64,000 nt of DNA from Desulfatitalea sp. BRH_c12 (GTDB lineage Bacteria > Desulfobacterota > Desulfobacteria > Desulfobacterales > Desulfosarcinaceae), in the NCBI GenBank assembly GCA_000961655.1, contig LADR01000047.1:124001-188000 (forward strand). The letters are read 5' to 3'. Made by a program: the position numbers and the translations under genes. The notes under the pieces were generated by a model. The model was not told where the DNA came from and searched no databases. It saw only the letters and a list, made by a program, of their open reading frames with translations. The stretch's first letter is position 1. Each line of letters starts with the position of its first letter. Of the stretch, positions 19,257-30,005 are shown piece by piece.

Positions 19257-20897
19257 TCAACGCGTCGCCTCACTGACAATGGCCTGGGCTTCGGCCTGAA
19301 TGCGATGCAGATGATCTTCCCCTTTGAAGCTCTCGGCGTAAATCTTGTAGATGCTTTCCGTGCCCGAAGGTCGCGCGGCGAACCATCCGCTTTGCGCGAT
19401 GACTTTCAGGCCCCCGATGGCGGCTCCGTTGCCCGGGGCGTGCGTAAGCGCCGCCGTGATTTTTTCTCCGGCCAGTTCCGTCAGGCGGATGCGCTCGGGC
19501 GACAATTTGGACAAGGCCGCCTTTTGGGCAGGCGTCGCGGGAGCATCGATGCGCTGGTACACCGGCGCGCCAAATTCACCGGCCAGATCCTGGTAAATGT
19601 CGCTCGGGTCCCGACCGGTGCGCGCCGTGATTTCAGCGGCCAGCAAGCAGGCAATGATGCCGTCCTTGTCCGTCGACCACGCCGTGCCATCCATGCGCTC
19701 AAATGAAGCGCCGGCGCTTTCCTCGCCGGCGAACCCCAGCGAGCCGTCGCGCAGGCCGTCCACAAACCATTTGAAGCCGACCGGCACCTCGTACAACCTG
19801 CGGCCCAGTTTGGCCGCAACCCGGTCGATCATCTGGCTGCTGACCAATGTCTTGCCCACGGCCGCGTCGGACCGCCAACCAGGCCGGTTCTGAAACAGAT
19901 AGGATACACAAACGGCCAGGTAGTGGTTGGGTCGCAGCAAACCGCCGCTACGCGTGACAATGCCGTGACGGTCGTGATCGGTGTCGCAGGCGCAGGCGAT
20001 ACTGAACCGCTCCTTGAGCGTGATCAGCCGTTGCATGGCATGCGTCGAAGATGGATCCATGCGGATGCGGCCATCCCAATCCAGGGTCATGAAACGAAAG
20101 GTCGGGTCCACCGTATCGTCCACAACGGTCAGGTCAAGCCCGTAGCGTTCGGCGATGACCGGCCAATAATGCACACCGGCGCCGCCCAGAGGGTCCACCC
20201 CCATTGAAATACCGGCCTCGCGGATGATGTCCATGTCGATCACCTGCTTTAAATCGCTGGTGTATGCATCGATAAAGTCGTGGTGATGGGTAGTGGCTGC
20301 GCGCAGCGCACGTTCATAGGGAATTCTTTTGACGCCCTTCAACGCATCGGCCATCAGGGCATTGGCCTGCTTTTCAATCCAGGCGGTGATATCACCGCCG
20401 GCCGGGCCGCCGCTGGGAGGGTTGTATTTGAAGCCGCCATCTTCGGGCGGGTTGTGTGAGGGTGTGATGACGATGCCATCGGCCAACCCCCGGGTGCGCC
20501 CGCGGTTGTAAGTCAGAATGGCGTGCGAAAGGGCCGGCGTTGGGGTGTATTCGTTTCCATTGGCAATCATCACCTCCATGCCGTTGGCGCTCAATACTTC
20601 CAGCGCACTTGCAAAAGCCGGAATCGAAAGCGCGTGGGTATCGATCCCTAAATAAATCGGCCCGTCGATGTGTTGGGATTGGCGAAACTGGCAGATCGCC
20701 TGAGTGATCGCCAGAATATGGGCTTCATTGAAGCTGTTTTTCAAAGAACAGCCGCGATGCCCGGAAGTGCCGAATGACACCCGCTGTTCCGGGATACCAG
20801 CGTCCGGTTGATGCGCGTAATAAGCGGTGATCAGTTCGGGCAAGTTGACCAGCATGTCCGGTTGGACAGGTTGGCCGGCAAGCGGGTTGACTGGCAT
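19257..20897 (-). CDS. pgm: phosphoglucomutase (alpha-D-glucose phosphate-specific)
   Basis: A 546-residue enzyme interconverting glucose 1-phosphate and glucose 6-phosphate. The phosphoserine loop is [11 protein letters not shown] with S147; the metal loop is DTDHDRHG; the sugar-binding GEESAGASF and the phosphate-binding RPSGTE near the C-terminus are all present. The length is normal for bacterial Pgm. AAAGGAG precedes ATG 20897. It supplies precursors for glycogen, LPS and glycan synthesis. Confidence 0.95.
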   Translation of the reverse strand: MPVNPLAGQPVQPDMLVNLPELITAYYAHQPDAGIPEQRVSFGTSGHRGCSLKNSFNEAHILAITQAICQFRQSQHIDGPIYLGIDTHALSIPAFASALEVLSANGMEVMIANGNEYTPTPALSHAILTYNRGRTRGLADGIVITPSHNPPEDGGFKYNPPSGGPAGGDITAWIEKQANALMADALKGVKRIPYERALRAATTHHHDFIDAYTSDLKQVIDMDIIREAGISMGVDPLGGAGVHYWPVIAERYGLDLTVVDDTVDPTFRFMTLDWDGRIRMDPSSTHAMQRLITLKERFSIACACDTDHDRHGIVTRSGGLLRPNHYLAVCVSYLFQNRPGWRSDAAVGKTLVSSQMIDRVAAKLGRRLYEVPVGFKWFVDGLRDGSLGFAGEESAGASFERMDGTAWSTDKDGIIACLLAAEITARTGRDPSDIYQDLAGEFGAPVYQRIDAPATPAQKAALSKLSPERIRLTELAGEKITAALTHAPGNGAAIGGLKVIAQSGWFAARPSGTESIYKIYAESFKGEDHLHRIQAEAQAIVSEATR

Positions 20898-21247
20898 GGC
20901 GGCACTCCTTTGGTTTGGGTCGTTTGTCTTGCATACACAATAACATTTCGAATTAGGCTTGAAAAGAGAGGCAACGGTTACCTTTTCATAGACAACACCA
21001 TAAAACTTGCGTGCTCTCCACCATTAAGACTTGAAATGCATGCAAACAGATTTAGTTTTGTGGCGTCATTGGCCCACAAGAATACAGGTATCTCCCAAAA
21101 CCTGACAATCGTGTGCTTCGATCGGCAAAAATGTCCTGTCGAAATGCGCGTGAAGGTCGCATCCAAGCTTTTGAAGCCGGCGTCAATTGGAAAAGCGATC
21201 CCCCTGAATGGCTTCATAAGTTTGATCGCGGTCTTGGAGACTGTTTT
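20898..21247. other. intergenic region between pgm and aceE
   Basis: 350 bases between divergent genes, AT-richer than its flanks, so it should hold promoters for pgm and the pyruvate dehydrogenase operon. I find no clear consensus promoter or operator. A frame in phase with aceE runs upstream to 21113 but is not conserved-looking, and GGAG eight bases before 21248 supports the later start. Confidence 0.5.
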
Positions 21248-23947
21248 ATGCCGTCGGATAAAGACCAGGTCAACACCAGCGGCAGCGATGCCGCCTATGA
21301 AAACCGTGAATGGATCGAGTCTCTGGACTATGTCCTGGAAAGCCAGGGGCCTGAACGCGTGCGCGAGCTTTTGCGCATGTTGCAGACGCGGGCCCAGGAA
21401 AAAGGTGTCGCTTTTCCTTTTGTGGCCAACACCCCCTACATCAATACCATTTCCATGGAACGCCAACCGGCTTTTCCCGGCAGTCGTGAAATCGAGCGGC
21501 GCATCAAAAGCATCATCCGCTGGAATGCCATGGCGATGGTGGTGCGCGCCAATCGCGAGAGCAGCGGCATCGGCGGGCACATTTCCACATACGCCTCCAG
21601 CGCCACGCTCTACGAGGTCGGTTTTAACCATTTTTTCCGGGCTAAAACCGCCGATCATCCGGGGGACATCGTTTATTTCCAAGGCCATGCCGTTCCCGGC
21701 ATCTACGCGCGGGCTTATCTGGAAGGGCGCATCTCTCAAACCCAATTAAAAAACTTTCGCCGCGAACTGAGCCCCGAAGGGGGTCTGCCATCCTATCCGC
21801 ACCCTTACCTGATGCCTGAATTCTGGCAATTTCCAACTGTTTCCATGGGCCTGTCGCCCTTGATGGCCATTTACCAGGCACGTTTTAACCATTACCTGCA
21901 AGATCGCGGACTCAAAAAGCCGGACGATCAAAAAGTGTGGGTCTTTCTCGGCGACGGCGAATTAGATGAACCGGAGTCGCTTGGCGCCATCACCCTGGCA
22001 TCGCGTGAGCACCTGGACAACCTGATTTTTGTCGTCAACTGCAACTTGCAGCGACTGGACGGACCGGTGCGCGGCAACGGCAAAATCATTCAGGAACTCG
22101 AGGCTGCTTTCCGCGGTGCGGGCTGGAACGTGATCAAAGTCATTTGGGGCAGCGATTGGGACCCACTGCTGGCCCAGGATCGAAATGGATTGCTGCTCAA
22201 ACGCATGGAAGAAGTGCCCGATGGGCAGTACCAGAAATATTCGGCTGCCGATGGGGAGTATATCCGCAAGGACTTCTTCGGAAAATACCCGGAACTGGCC
22301 AACATGGTGCGTGATTACTCCGCCGAACAGCTGTTCAAATTGCGCCGGGGTGGGCACGATCCTCAGAAAGTATACGCGGCCTACAAAGCCGCTGCGGAGA
22401 ATGAAGGCTCGCCGACCGTCATTCTGGCCAAAACCATCAAAGGTTACGGCCTGGGCGAGGCCGGTGAAGGACGCAATGTTACCCACCAACAAAAGAAGCT
22501 CAACGAAGACGAACTGCGCCTTTTCCGCAGCCGCTTCGGCATTCCTATTCCCGATGAAGGCATCAAGGAGATGCCGTTCTACCGGCCGGCCGCAGACAGC
22601 GAAGAGATTCGTTATCTTCAGGAGCGTAGAAAACGTCTGGGGGGCTACCTGCCGGCACGCAGCTGGTCCGTGCCAGCCTCGCGGCCGCCCGGCGATGCGC
22701 TGTATGCCGAATTCATGAAGGGCACCGGCACCCGCGAAGTGGCGACCACGATGGTGATGGTCCACCTGATGAGCAAGCTGTTGAAGGACAAAAAACTGGG
22801 ACCGCACATCGTGCCTATTGTGCCCGACGAAGCCCGCACGTTCGGCATGGAATCGCTGTTCCGCACCTTGGGTATCTACTCCCCAGCCGGGCAGACGTAC
22901 GAACCGGTCGATAAAGAAAGCCTGCTATACTACAAGGAGGCCAAGGACGGCCAGATTCTCGAAGAAGGCATCACCGAAGCAGGCGCCATGTCTTCGTTTA
23001 TCGCCGCCGGCACAGCCTATGCGACTCACGGCATCAACATGATACCGTTTTTCTTTTTTTACTCCATCTTTGGTTTTCAGCGCGTCGGTGACCTGATCTG
23101 GGCGGCCGGTGATGCCCAGACGCGCGGTTTTATGCTAGGGGCGACCGCCGGGCGCACCACCCTGGCGGGCGAAGGCCTGCAGCATCAGGACGGTCACAGC
23201 CACCTTCTGGCCTACCCGGGGCCCACTATCCAGGCCTACGATCCGGCTTATGCCTACGAAATTGCCGTGATCGTCCAAGAAGGCTTGCGGCGCATGCTCG
23301 AAGAGGGTGAAAACATTATTTACTATCTGACCATCATGAACGAATTTTATCCGATGCCCCCCAAGCCTGAAGGCGTCGATCGCGGCATTCTCGGGGGTAT
23401 TTATAAACTGAAAGCGTCCGAGCAACCCAACGCCAAGCCCAAGGCCCACCTGTTCGGCAGCGGCACCATTTTAAACGAGGCCGTCAAGGCCCATGCGTTG
23501 CTGGAGGAAAAATACGGCGTCAGTACCGACGTATGGAGCGTTACCAGCTACAAAAACCTTTACTGGGATGGCATCGCCACAGAGCGCTGGAACCTGCTTC
23601 ATCCGGACCAGCAACCCAAAGCCTCCTTCTTGCAGCGCCAGTTGAACGACGCTCAAGGCGTATTCGTGGCGGCCTCCGACTATGTCAAAGCCTTACCGGC
23701 CTCGCTTGCCAAATGGGTGCCCGGCCCATTGACACTGTTGGGCACTGACGGCTATGGCCGCAGCGAATCCCGCGACGTCCTGCGCGATTTCTTCGAGGTA
23801 GACGCCCGCCATATCGCTTTCGCGGCGCTGAGCACTCTTGCACGTGAAAATAAATTCGATCTGTCCGGGCTGAAAAAAGCGCAGAAAGATCTTGAAATCG
23901 ATCCGGACAAGATGAATCCATCGACGGAGGTTTTACGCAACGTATAA
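21248..23947 (+). CDS. aceE: pyruvate dehydrogenase E1 component, homodimeric type
   Basis: An 899-residue thiamine-diphosphate enzyme that decarboxylates pyruvate and acetylates the lipoyl arm of E2. It shows the ThDP-binding GDGELDEPES motif with the downstream NCNLQRLDGPVRGNGK segment, the EGITEAGAM active-site stretch and the GATAGRTTL...GLQHQDGHSH region typical of AceE. Length matches the family. It is the first gene of aceE-aceF-lpd. The start is ATG 21248 (GGAG at 21236-21239). Confidence 0.96.
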   Translation: MPSDKDQVNTSGSDAAYENREWIESLDYVLESQGPERVRELLRMLQTRAQEKGVAFPFVANTPYINTISMERQPAFPGSREIERRIKSIIRWNAMAMVVRANRESSGIGGHISTYASSATLYEVGFNHFFRAKTADHPGDIVYFQGHAVPGIYARAYLEGRISQTQLKNFRRELSPEGGLPSYPHPYLMPEFWQFPTVSMGLSPLMAIYQARFNHYLQDRGLKKPDDQKVWVFLGDGELDEPESLGAITLASREHLDNLIFVVNCNLQRLDGPVRGNGKIIQELEAAFRGAGWNVIKVIWGSDWDPLLAQDRNGLLLKRMEEVPDGQYQKYSAADGEYIRKDFFGKYPELANMVRDYSAEQLFKLRRGGHDPQKVYAAYKAAAENEGSPTVILAKTIKGYGLGEAGEGRNVTHQQKKLNEDELRLFRSRFGIPIPDEGIKEMPFYRPAADSEEIRYLQERRKRLGGYLPARSWSVPASRPPGDALYAEFMKGTGTREVATTMVMVHLMSKLLKDKKLGPHIVPIVPDEARTFGMESLFRTLGIYSPAGQTYEPVDKESLLYYKEAKDGQILEEGITEAGAMSSFIAAGTAYATHGINMIPFFFFYSIFGFQRVGDLIWAAGDAQTRGFMLGATAGRTTLAGEGLQHQDGHSHLLAYPGPTIQAYDPAYAYEIAVIVQEGLRRMLEEGENIIYYLTIMNEFYPMPPKPEGVDRGILGGIYKLKASEQPNAKPKAHLFGSGTILNEAVKAHALLEEKYGVSTDVWSVTSYKNLYWDGIATERWNLLHPDQQPKASFLQRQLNDAQGVFVAASDYVKALPASLAKWVPGPLTLLGTDGYGRSESRDVLRDFFEVDARHIAFAALSTLARENKFDLSGLKKAQKDLEIDPDKMNPSTEVLRNV

Positions 23948-23956
23948 GGAGACCGC

Positions 23957-25315
23957 ATGATTAAGGAGGTCAGGATCCCGGAGATCAGCGAAAATGTTAC
24001 ATCCGGCAAGGTTGTTTCCGTACTGGTCAAAGAGGGGGACATGATCGATGTGGACGACATCCTCATTGAATTCGAGACCGAAAAAGCGTTGGTGGAGATC
24101 CCTTCCACGGCCAAAGGCAAAATCATCGAACTGCTGGCCCGGGAAGGCCAGGAAATGCAGGTGGGCGACCTGATCGTCAAGGTCGAGACCGAATCTGAAG
24201 AAGAGGGAGAAGAAGAAAAGAAAAGCGTGCCTGCCGAACCGGAAGACAAAGAAGATAGCGAACCGGTACAAAAACGCGCGCCCGATCAAAAAGAAGAAGA
24301 CGGGAAAGACGAAGCGACCGCAGCGATTCAAAAGCAGGCGGACCTTCAGATGGATAAAAAGGCGGCGCCCAAATCATTGCCTTCCGAGGCGCACGAGCGC
24401 CAGGATGAGAGGCGACCACCCGCGCCGGCCGCGCCATCGATCCGGCGTTTTGCGCGCGAGTTGGCCATCGATATTCACCACATCCAAGGCAGCGGACCAG
24501 GCGGCCGCATCACCGAAGCCGATGTTAAGGCGGCGGTGAAGCAGGGCAGGGCACGCGTGGATTCAGCGGGTACCGGGATGGTCGCAGAACCGTCCCTGCC
24601 CGATTTCAGCCGCTGGGGTGAGATCGAAACGGTTGAACTGCCCGGTGTGCGGCGCCTCACCGCCAGAAGTGTCGCAACATCGTGGCGCACGGTGGCGCAT
24701 GTGACCCAATTCGACCGCGCCGACATCACCCATGTCGAGACCTTCATCCGCGCGCAGGCACCGCGCTTGAAAAAGCAAGGCGTGAAGCTGACGGTCACGG
24801 CGGTCATCATGAAAGTTTGCGCTGCCGCGCTGTCGGCCTTTCCGCGCTTCAACGCCAGCATCGATCCGGCTAACAACCAGATGATTTTGAAAAAATATAT
24901 TCATATCGGCATGGCCGTGGATACCGAGCGCGGTTTGCTGGTGCCCGTCATACGGGATGCCAACCGCAAAAGCATCGGTCAATTGGCAGCGGATATCGCC
25001 GATATGGCCGAGCGCACCCGTACCAAGAAAATCAAACCGGATGAAATGGAGGGCGGCACCTTCACGATTTCCAACCAGGGCGGCATTGGCGGAACGCAAT
25101 TCACCCCGATTGTGATGTGGCCCCAGGTAGCTATTCTGGGGGTCAGCCGGACCGCAATCGAACCGCTCTTTGTCGATGGCCAGTTCCAACCGCGCGCCAT
25201 GCTGCCATTATCCCTTTCCTATGATCACCGCATTATCGACGGTGCCGATGCGGCCCGTTTTCTGCGTTGGGTGTGCGAAGGGTTGGAAATGCCGTTGACG
25301 ATGCAATTGCATTAA
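23957..25315 (+). CDS. aceF: pyruvate dehydrogenase E2, dihydrolipoamide acetyltransferase
   Basis: A 452-residue E2 core protein. One lipoyl domain (about 1-78) carries the modified lysine in EFETEKALVEI. A charged, flexible linker (about 80-155) follows, then a peripheral-subunit-binding domain (IRRFARELAIDI...GPGGRITEADV, about 158-195) and the catalytic domain ending in SYDHRIIDGADAARF with the active-site His. E. coli AceF has three lipoyl domains; here there is one. It starts nine bases after aceE, with AAGGAG upstream. Confidence 0.95.
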   Translation: MIKEVRIPEISENVTSGKVVSVLVKEGDMIDVDDILIEFETEKALVEIPSTAKGKIIELLAREGQEMQVGDLIVKVETESEEEGEEEKKSVPAEPEDKEDSEPVQKRAPDQKEEDGKDEATAAIQKQADLQMDKKAAPKSLPSEAHERQDERRPPAPAAPSIRRFARELAIDIHHIQGSGPGGRITEADVKAAVKQGRARVDSAGTGMVAEPSLPDFSRWGEIETVELPGVRRLTARSVATSWRTVAHVTQFDRADITHVETFIRAQAPRLKKQGVKLTVTAVIMKVCAAALSAFPRFNASIDPANNQMILKKYIHIGMAVDTERGLLVPVIRDANRKSIGQLAADIADMAERTRTKKIKPDEMEGGTFTISNQGGIGGTQFTPIVMWPQVAILGVSRTAIEPLFVDGQFQPRAMLPLSLSYDHRIIDGADAARFLRWVCEGLEMPLTMQLH

Positions 25316-25440
25316 CTTCAGAAAAAGATCATGACAGTCGTCGAATCATTGCTTTGTTCGATCGGCCGGTGCTGACCCCCTGATAGACGATTCAACGATT
25401 TGACCCATCGCCAATACTCAAAGACAAAAGGAGAGATCCG

Positions 25441-26865
25441 ATGGCAGATAAAGAAACTCAAGTTGTCGTCATAGGCGGCGGTCCCGGCGGGTATGCAGCC
25501 GCCTTCATGGCTGCCGATGCCGGCATGCAGGTCACGCTGGTGGACCCGGGCGAAAATCCCGGCGGCGTATGCCTCTACAGAGGCTGCATTCCCTCCAAAG
25601 CCCTGCTGCATGCGGCCAAAGTGATTTTTGACAGCCGCGAGGCCGAGATGATCGGTCTGAGTTTCAGTGGCCTCAAGATCGATCATAACCGACTGCGGAA
25701 ATGGAAAGATGACGTGGTCGCCAAGCTGACCGGCGGCCTGGGCCAATTGGCCAAACAAAAGAAGATTGCATATATCCGCGGTGAAGCATTTTTCGAAGAC
25801 AACCGCACGTTGCGTATCACCACGGACGACGGCCAAAAAAGTTCATTGTCGTTCGCGCACGCCGTTATTGCGACCGGCTCGCACCCCGTGCGCTTGCCCG
25901 GTACCGATATCGAATCGGAGCATCTGCTGGATTCGACCAGTGCGCTCGATCTGAAAACGATTCCCAAAACATTGCTGGTTGTCGGGGGCGGATACATCGG
26001 ACTGGAGCTGGGCACGGTCTACGCCGCTTTGGGAACCAAAGTCGAGGTGGTCGAGATGACGGAAGATTTGCTGCCGGGCGGCGACAAGGACCTGGTGCGC
26101 GTGTTGAAGCGCCGCATCTCCGAGACTTTCGAGGCAATCCACCTGCAGACCACGGTCAAGGGCATGCAGGAAGAAAAAAACGGCATCCAGGTCACCCTGC
26201 AGGGCCCAGAAGGCGAACCTCGCAAACAGCTTTTCGAGAAAGTGCTGGTCGCGGTCGGGCGCCGACCCAACGCCGGCAATATCGGTCTTGAAAATACGAA
26301 GGTCAAAACCAACCAGCGCGGCTTCATTGAAGTGGATGAACAGCGTCGCACGGCCGAAAAACACATCTTTGCCATCGGTGATGTGGCCGGCGAGCCGATG
26401 CTGGCCCATAAAGCGACCCATGAGGGGCGTACCGCTGCCGAAGTGATCGCCGGACGCAACGTGATGTTCCAACCCGCAGCCATACCCGCTGTTGTCTTCA
26501 CGGATCCGGAAATCGCCTGGGCCGGTTTGAGCGAAGCCGAAGCCAAAGAAATAGGAATCGCTTTCAAAGTCACCCGCTTTCCCTGGGGAGCGTCCGCCCG
26601 AGCCGCCACATTGGGCCGCAATGAAGGTTTGACCAAGCTGATCATCGATACCGATACCGAACGGCTTCTGGGCATCGGTATTGTGGGACCCGGTGCGGGG
26701 GAGATGATCGCCGAAGGCGTGCTGGCTCTCGAGATGGGCGCCAATGCCACCGATATCGGACTGACCATTCACCCCCATCCCACGCTGACGGAAACCATCA
26801 TGGAGGCCGCGGACATCTTTCACGGCAGTGCCACGCATTATCACGCGCCCAAACGCAAGAAATAA
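25441..26865 (+). CDS. lpdA: dihydrolipoamide dehydrogenase (E3)
   Basis: A 474-residue FAD flavoprotein that reoxidises dihydrolipoamide and reduces NAD+. FAD-binding GGGPGGYAAA is near residues 12-21, the redox disulfide is in GGVCLYRGCIPSK, the NAD-binding GGGYIGLELG comes in the middle and the C-terminal HPHPTLTE holds the catalytic His. AAAGGAG lies just before ATG. A 125-base gap separates it from aceF but it is plainly part of the same complex; the operon is closed by the terminator at 27031-27091. Confidence 0.95.
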   Translation: MADKETQVVVIGGGPGGYAAAFMAADAGMQVTLVDPGENPGGVCLYRGCIPSKALLHAAKVIFDSREAEMIGLSFSGLKIDHNRLRKWKDDVVAKLTGGLGQLAKQKKIAYIRGEAFFEDNRTLRITTDDGQKSSLSFAHAVIATGSHPVRLPGTDIESEHLLDSTSALDLKTIPKTLLVVGGGYIGLELGTVYAALGTKVEVVEMTEDLLPGGDKDLVRVLKRRISETFEAIHLQTTVKGMQEEKNGIQVTLQGPEGEPRKQLFEKVLVAVGRRPNAGNIGLENTKVKTNQRGFIEVDEQRRTAEKHIFAIGDVAGEPMLAHKATHEGRTAAEVIAGRNVMFQPAAIPAVVFTDPEIAWAGLSEAEAKEIGIAFKVTRFPWGASARAATLGRNEGLTKLIIDTDTERLLGIGIVGPGAGEMIAEGVLALEMGANATDIGLTIHPHPTLTETIMEAADIFHGSATHYHAPKRKK

Positions 26866-26877
26866 AACAACCTTGCC

Positions 26878-26906
26878 GCGTTCCCACGCGTCTTGCGTGG
26901 GAACGC
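26878..26906. repeat. REP-like palindrome GCGTTCCCACGC...GCGTGGGAACGC
   Basis: A perfect 12-bp inverted repeat around a five-base loop. This GTTCCCACGC/GCGTGGGAAC palindrome is of the kind dispersed between genes in many proteobacterial genomes. A degenerate relative lies at 52575-52600. It is not followed by a clean U-tract, and a true terminator stands 130 bases further on. Confidence 0.75.
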
Positions 26907-27030
26907 AACACCCTTCTTTTCAATCCCTCCCGATTCATTCATTTTCAATCCCTTGCCCCGATTGGCCGCCGAAGTTTTTCATTGTAGAGAGGGCCGCCCC
27001 ATAGTAAAAAAGTCTTAGCCGGCTGCTGAG

Positions 27031-27091
27031 AACTGCGTCCGAGGCCGCCATGCCGCGCGCCTTGCCTGGCGACCTCGGACGCAGTTTTTTT
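27031..27091 (+). terminator. rho-independent terminator of the aceE-aceF-lpd operon
   Basis: A 14-bp perfect stem (27031-27044 with 27073-27086), extended inward by five more pairs after one mismatch, followed by seven T residues (27085-27091). It lies 165 bases after the lpdA stop. Confidence 0.88.
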
Positions 27092-27157
27092 CTGCCTGTT
27101 AGACACAGACGCTCGTATGGCTCACTGACGCTGAACTGACTTGTCCGGAAACTGCAA

Positions 27158-27832
27158 ATGCGCAACAAAGTCCTGTTGGTAACGTTTTTTCTTATCATCG
27201 CCTGCATCGTCCAGGGTCGCACCGACATCAATCTGACAGGCAAATTGGTCAAAGTGTCGGATGGCGACACATTTACGATCCTTGAAAACCGCCAAACCCA
27301 TAAAATAAGGCTCTACGGAATCGACACTCCAGAACGGCGCCAGAATTTCGGAAACAAAGCCCGGCAATTCACCGCCGGCCTGGTCTGGAGACAAAACGTA
27401 CGCGTTGTCGAACACGGCACCGATCGTTACGGACGCATCATAGGCATGGTGTATGTCGATGATGTCTGCGTCAATGAAGAACTCGTCAAACAAGGCCTCG
27501 CCTGGGTTTATCCCCCATACTGCACACTTCCCATTTGTGATGCGTGGACAGTTCTCGAAGCGGCCGCCCGCGACCAAAAACTGGGCTTGTGGGGGCAGTC
27601 TGCGCCCATTGCGCCATGGAATTTCCGCCGTTCCGAAAAACACGTTGCAGATGTTTCCGCAATGAAGCAGCGTAGATCACCGGAAGATGGTTATCTTGGA
27701 AATCAAAATTCACTGGTGTTTCACCAGTCGGGATGCAGGAATTACCGATGTATAAATTGCGTGATCCCTTTTCCCACCCGGCAGGCGGCCATAGAAAATG
27801 GATTCCGCCCGTGTGGAGAATGTGCGCCGTAA
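27158..27832 (+). CDS. secreted thermonuclease (SNase) with C-terminal Ada-like metal-binding domain
   Basis: A 224-residue exported nuclease. A signal peptide (about 1-20) leads to a staphylococcal-nuclease domain (about 26-150) with the catalytic trio R51, E59 and R93 in place and the calcium-binding Asp of VSDGDTF. The C-terminal 45 residues carry HQSGCRNYRC.NC...CGEC, resembling the four-cysteine zinc module of Ada. Two decayed relatives lie at 35361 and 36731, so this is the surviving copy of a small family. No strong Shine-Dalgarno is seen. Confidence 0.85.
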   Translation: MRNKVLLVTFFLIIACIVQGRTDINLTGKLVKVSDGDTFTILENRQTHKIRLYGIDTPERRQNFGNKARQFTAGLVWRQNVRVVEHGTDRYGRIIGMVYVDDVCVNEELVKQGLAWVYPPYCTLPICDAWTVLEAAARDQKLGLWGQSAPIAPWNFRRSEKHVADVSAMKQRRSPEDGYLGNQNSLVFHQSGCRNYRCINCVIPFPTRQAAIENGFRPCGECAP

Positions 27833-27881
27833 AAGAACCGACAAGGGCATTACTTCCAGGGGTGGCTTCCACCCCGTGAGA

Positions 27882-30005
27882 CTAAGTGGGGATCGAGGCC
27901 AGAATCGTGGTGCCTTTGCCCGGGACCGATTCAATGCGGAACTCACCGTTGCAAATCTCAACACGTTCCTTCATACTGTGAAGCCCGTAACCCCCCAGAA
28001 TATTGGCGGCCCCATAGCTTTCCACCGGGTCGAATCCGATTCCGTTATCTTTGATTTTTAATTTTACCTGCCCTTTATAGCGGTGGCAGCGGATATACAC
28101 TTCGTCTGCATGGCTGTGCTTGCCGACATTGTTCAAGGCTTCCTGCAGCACGCGGTAAAGAACGATTTTGACATCGCTTGTCAGCCCAACTTCGGCAATG
28201 CTGATCCGCCGCAGCACAGTCATTTTCGGATGAAACTGTTCATAGTCCCGAATACATTGATCCACAGCTGCGGTCAGGCCCAAATCGTCGAGCAAAGACG
28301 GACGCAGCTGCTTGGTAATGCGCTTGGACTCAGTGATGGCAATGCCCAGATAATCCACAATCCTTTCAAGCGGCATGAATATGGATTCAGGGGGCGTGCC
28401 CATAACCTCGATACGGCCTTCCAACTGGTACTTGATTGCAGCCAGGGTGCCGCACACACTGTCATGCAACTCTTTGGAAAGTGCTTTGCGATCGTTTTCC
28501 ATGGCAATGATGGTTTTGTGGGCGAGATCCTTAATTTCGCTGTTGCGTTTTTCGAGTTCGGCAGTGCGTTTTTCGACCTGCTGTTCCAGCGCGTCATGGG
28601 CTTTTTGCAGCATGTGTTCCGCCTTCTTGCGTTCGGTAATATCCATTGCGTACGCGACGGCCCACTGTCGACCCTCGTCCACAAGCCCGCCAACGATTAC
28701 CGGCACGCGCTGCCCATCAGGACGCAGATACTCTTTTTCAAATGCGAGGAAGTGATTTTCGGCAGGTATCGATTCGCGCCATCGTCTTTCCGTTGCCAGG
28801 AATTTTGCAGGTGTTATTTCTTTCCAATTGATTTTGCCGCGCCGCAGGTCATCGCGACTGCGCCCGATGATGCGCAGGTACTCGTCATTGGCTTCTGATA
28901 CCCTGCCGCTGACTGGGTCCGCAAAAACTACGCCGATAAGGTTGGAATCCATGAACAGTCGAAAGCGCCGCTCGCTCCGGCGCAGTGCGTCCGATTCTTG
29001 TTCACGCAGGATCATGGTGCCGACCATCTCGGCAATGGTTTGCAAGAGTTGTTTGTCTACATCGTTCCAGATTTTCTGGGAATACACGCAGTCAAAACCC
29101 AAAAAACCGATCAGCTTGCCGCATTTGACCGGCACGGCAATAAGGGAGCGGATCTGCTGGGCCTGAAGGAACGCTTTTTCAGCCTGCGCTTCCGGCGGGA
29201 GATCTTGAACCGATTGCAGAACAATGTGTTCACCCGCACTCATTTTTTGCATCCACCACCCGTGTAGCGCACACTGGACATACTTGAGATTCTGAATCCG
29301 GGGTTTGACATTTTCCGCACACCATTCATGGGTGTTGCTGGCGGTTTCCATGTCTGACGAATACTGGAAGAGATAACTGCGGTCTACGCCCGTAAAAATG
29401 GCGACTTCAGCCAGCATTCGCTCAATGACAACATCTATATCAGACGCGGTTGCATTCGCCAGACGGGTCGATATGCGGGCGATCAGTTGATGAAGGCCGA
29501 TGTAATGGCGCAGGCGTTTTTCGCGCTGATGAAACAGGTCCCGTTGCCAATTTTCGACATACGTATCGGGTCGTGTTTCAGGTAAATCTTGCACTGATTC
29601 AAGCAGGCGTGCTTCAGTACGCTTGCAGTCAGTCATTTCCTGCATGAACACAATGAAGTGCGTGTGCTTTCCGAAACCATCCGGAACCGGATGCCAGCGT
29701 AAAAACCAACTGCGGTCATCCGGAGCTATGATCTTTGCCTGCCGCGGGTTGCCTGTGGTCGTAGCCTGCAAAATGGGGCAGTCGGCACACGGTGTCGTTC
29801 TGTGATGCAAAAGATCATAACAATGGCGTCGGTTTGCTGCACTATTTTCAACCCGGCCGCCGATTTTTTGGGCAATGGCTTCATTCCAGGCTATCATGTG
29901 TCCGTGTCGATCGATCGCAAAGGCGGGGTCCGGGTAATACCGAATAATGTCGGCGAACGGTGGGGCAGGCTGAGAAACAGCCTGCCCGTTCAGGTACGAT
30001 TTCAT
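27882..30005 (-). CDS. PAS-GAF-PAS sensor histidine kinase, NarX/DegS (HisKA_3) type
   Basis: A 707-residue soluble kinase. An N-terminal PAS domain (about 15-130) contains HCYDLLHHRTTPCADCP, a cysteine/histidine pattern that could bind haem or metal. A GAF domain (about 175-340) and a second PAS (about 350-465) follow, then the HisKA_3 dimerisation box with H514 in KELHDSVCG and a C-terminal ATPase (DNGIGFD, GGYGLHSMKERV). Kinases of this type pair with LuxR-family response regulators; none is next to it. GGGAGAG precedes ATG 30005. Confidence 0.9.
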   Translation of the reverse strand: MKSYLNGQAVSQPAPPFADIIRYYPDPAFAIDRHGHMIAWNEAIAQKIGGRVENSAANRRHCYDLLHHRTTPCADCPILQATTTGNPRQAKIIAPDDRSWFLRWHPVPDGFGKHTHFIVFMQEMTDCKRTEARLLESVQDLPETRPDTYVENWQRDLFHQREKRLRHYIGLHQLIARISTRLANATASDIDVVIERMLAEVAIFTGVDRSYLFQYSSDMETASNTHEWCAENVKPRIQNLKYVQCALHGWWMQKMSAGEHIVLQSVQDLPPEAQAEKAFLQAQQIRSLIAVPVKCGKLIGFLGFDCVYSQKIWNDVDKQLLQTIAEMVGTMILREQESDALRRSERRFRLFMDSNLIGVVFADPVSGRVSEANDEYLRIIGRSRDDLRRGKINWKEITPAKFLATERRWRESIPAENHFLAFEKEYLRPDGQRVPVIVGGLVDEGRQWAVAYAMDITERKKAEHMLQKAHDALEQQVEKRTAELEKRNSEIKDLAHKTIIAMENDRKALSKELHDSVCGTLAAIKYQLEGRIEVMGTPPESIFMPLERIVDYLGIAITESKRITKQLRPSLLDDLGLTAAVDQCIRDYEQFHPKMTVLRRISIAEVGLTSDVKIVLYRVLQEALNNVGKHSHADEVYIRCHRYKGQVKLKIKDNGIGFDPVESYGAANILGGYGLHSMKERVEICNGEFRIESVPGKGTTILASIPT

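Noticed and set aside
20808-21749. 313-codon plus-strand frame across the pgm-aceE gap
   Set aside because: It overlaps the pgm start and the aceE coding sequence in another frame, with no recognisable domain.
24175-24420. Repetitive acidic stretch in aceF as a separate repeat element
   Set aside because: It is the normal flexible linker between the lipoyl and binding domains of E2.
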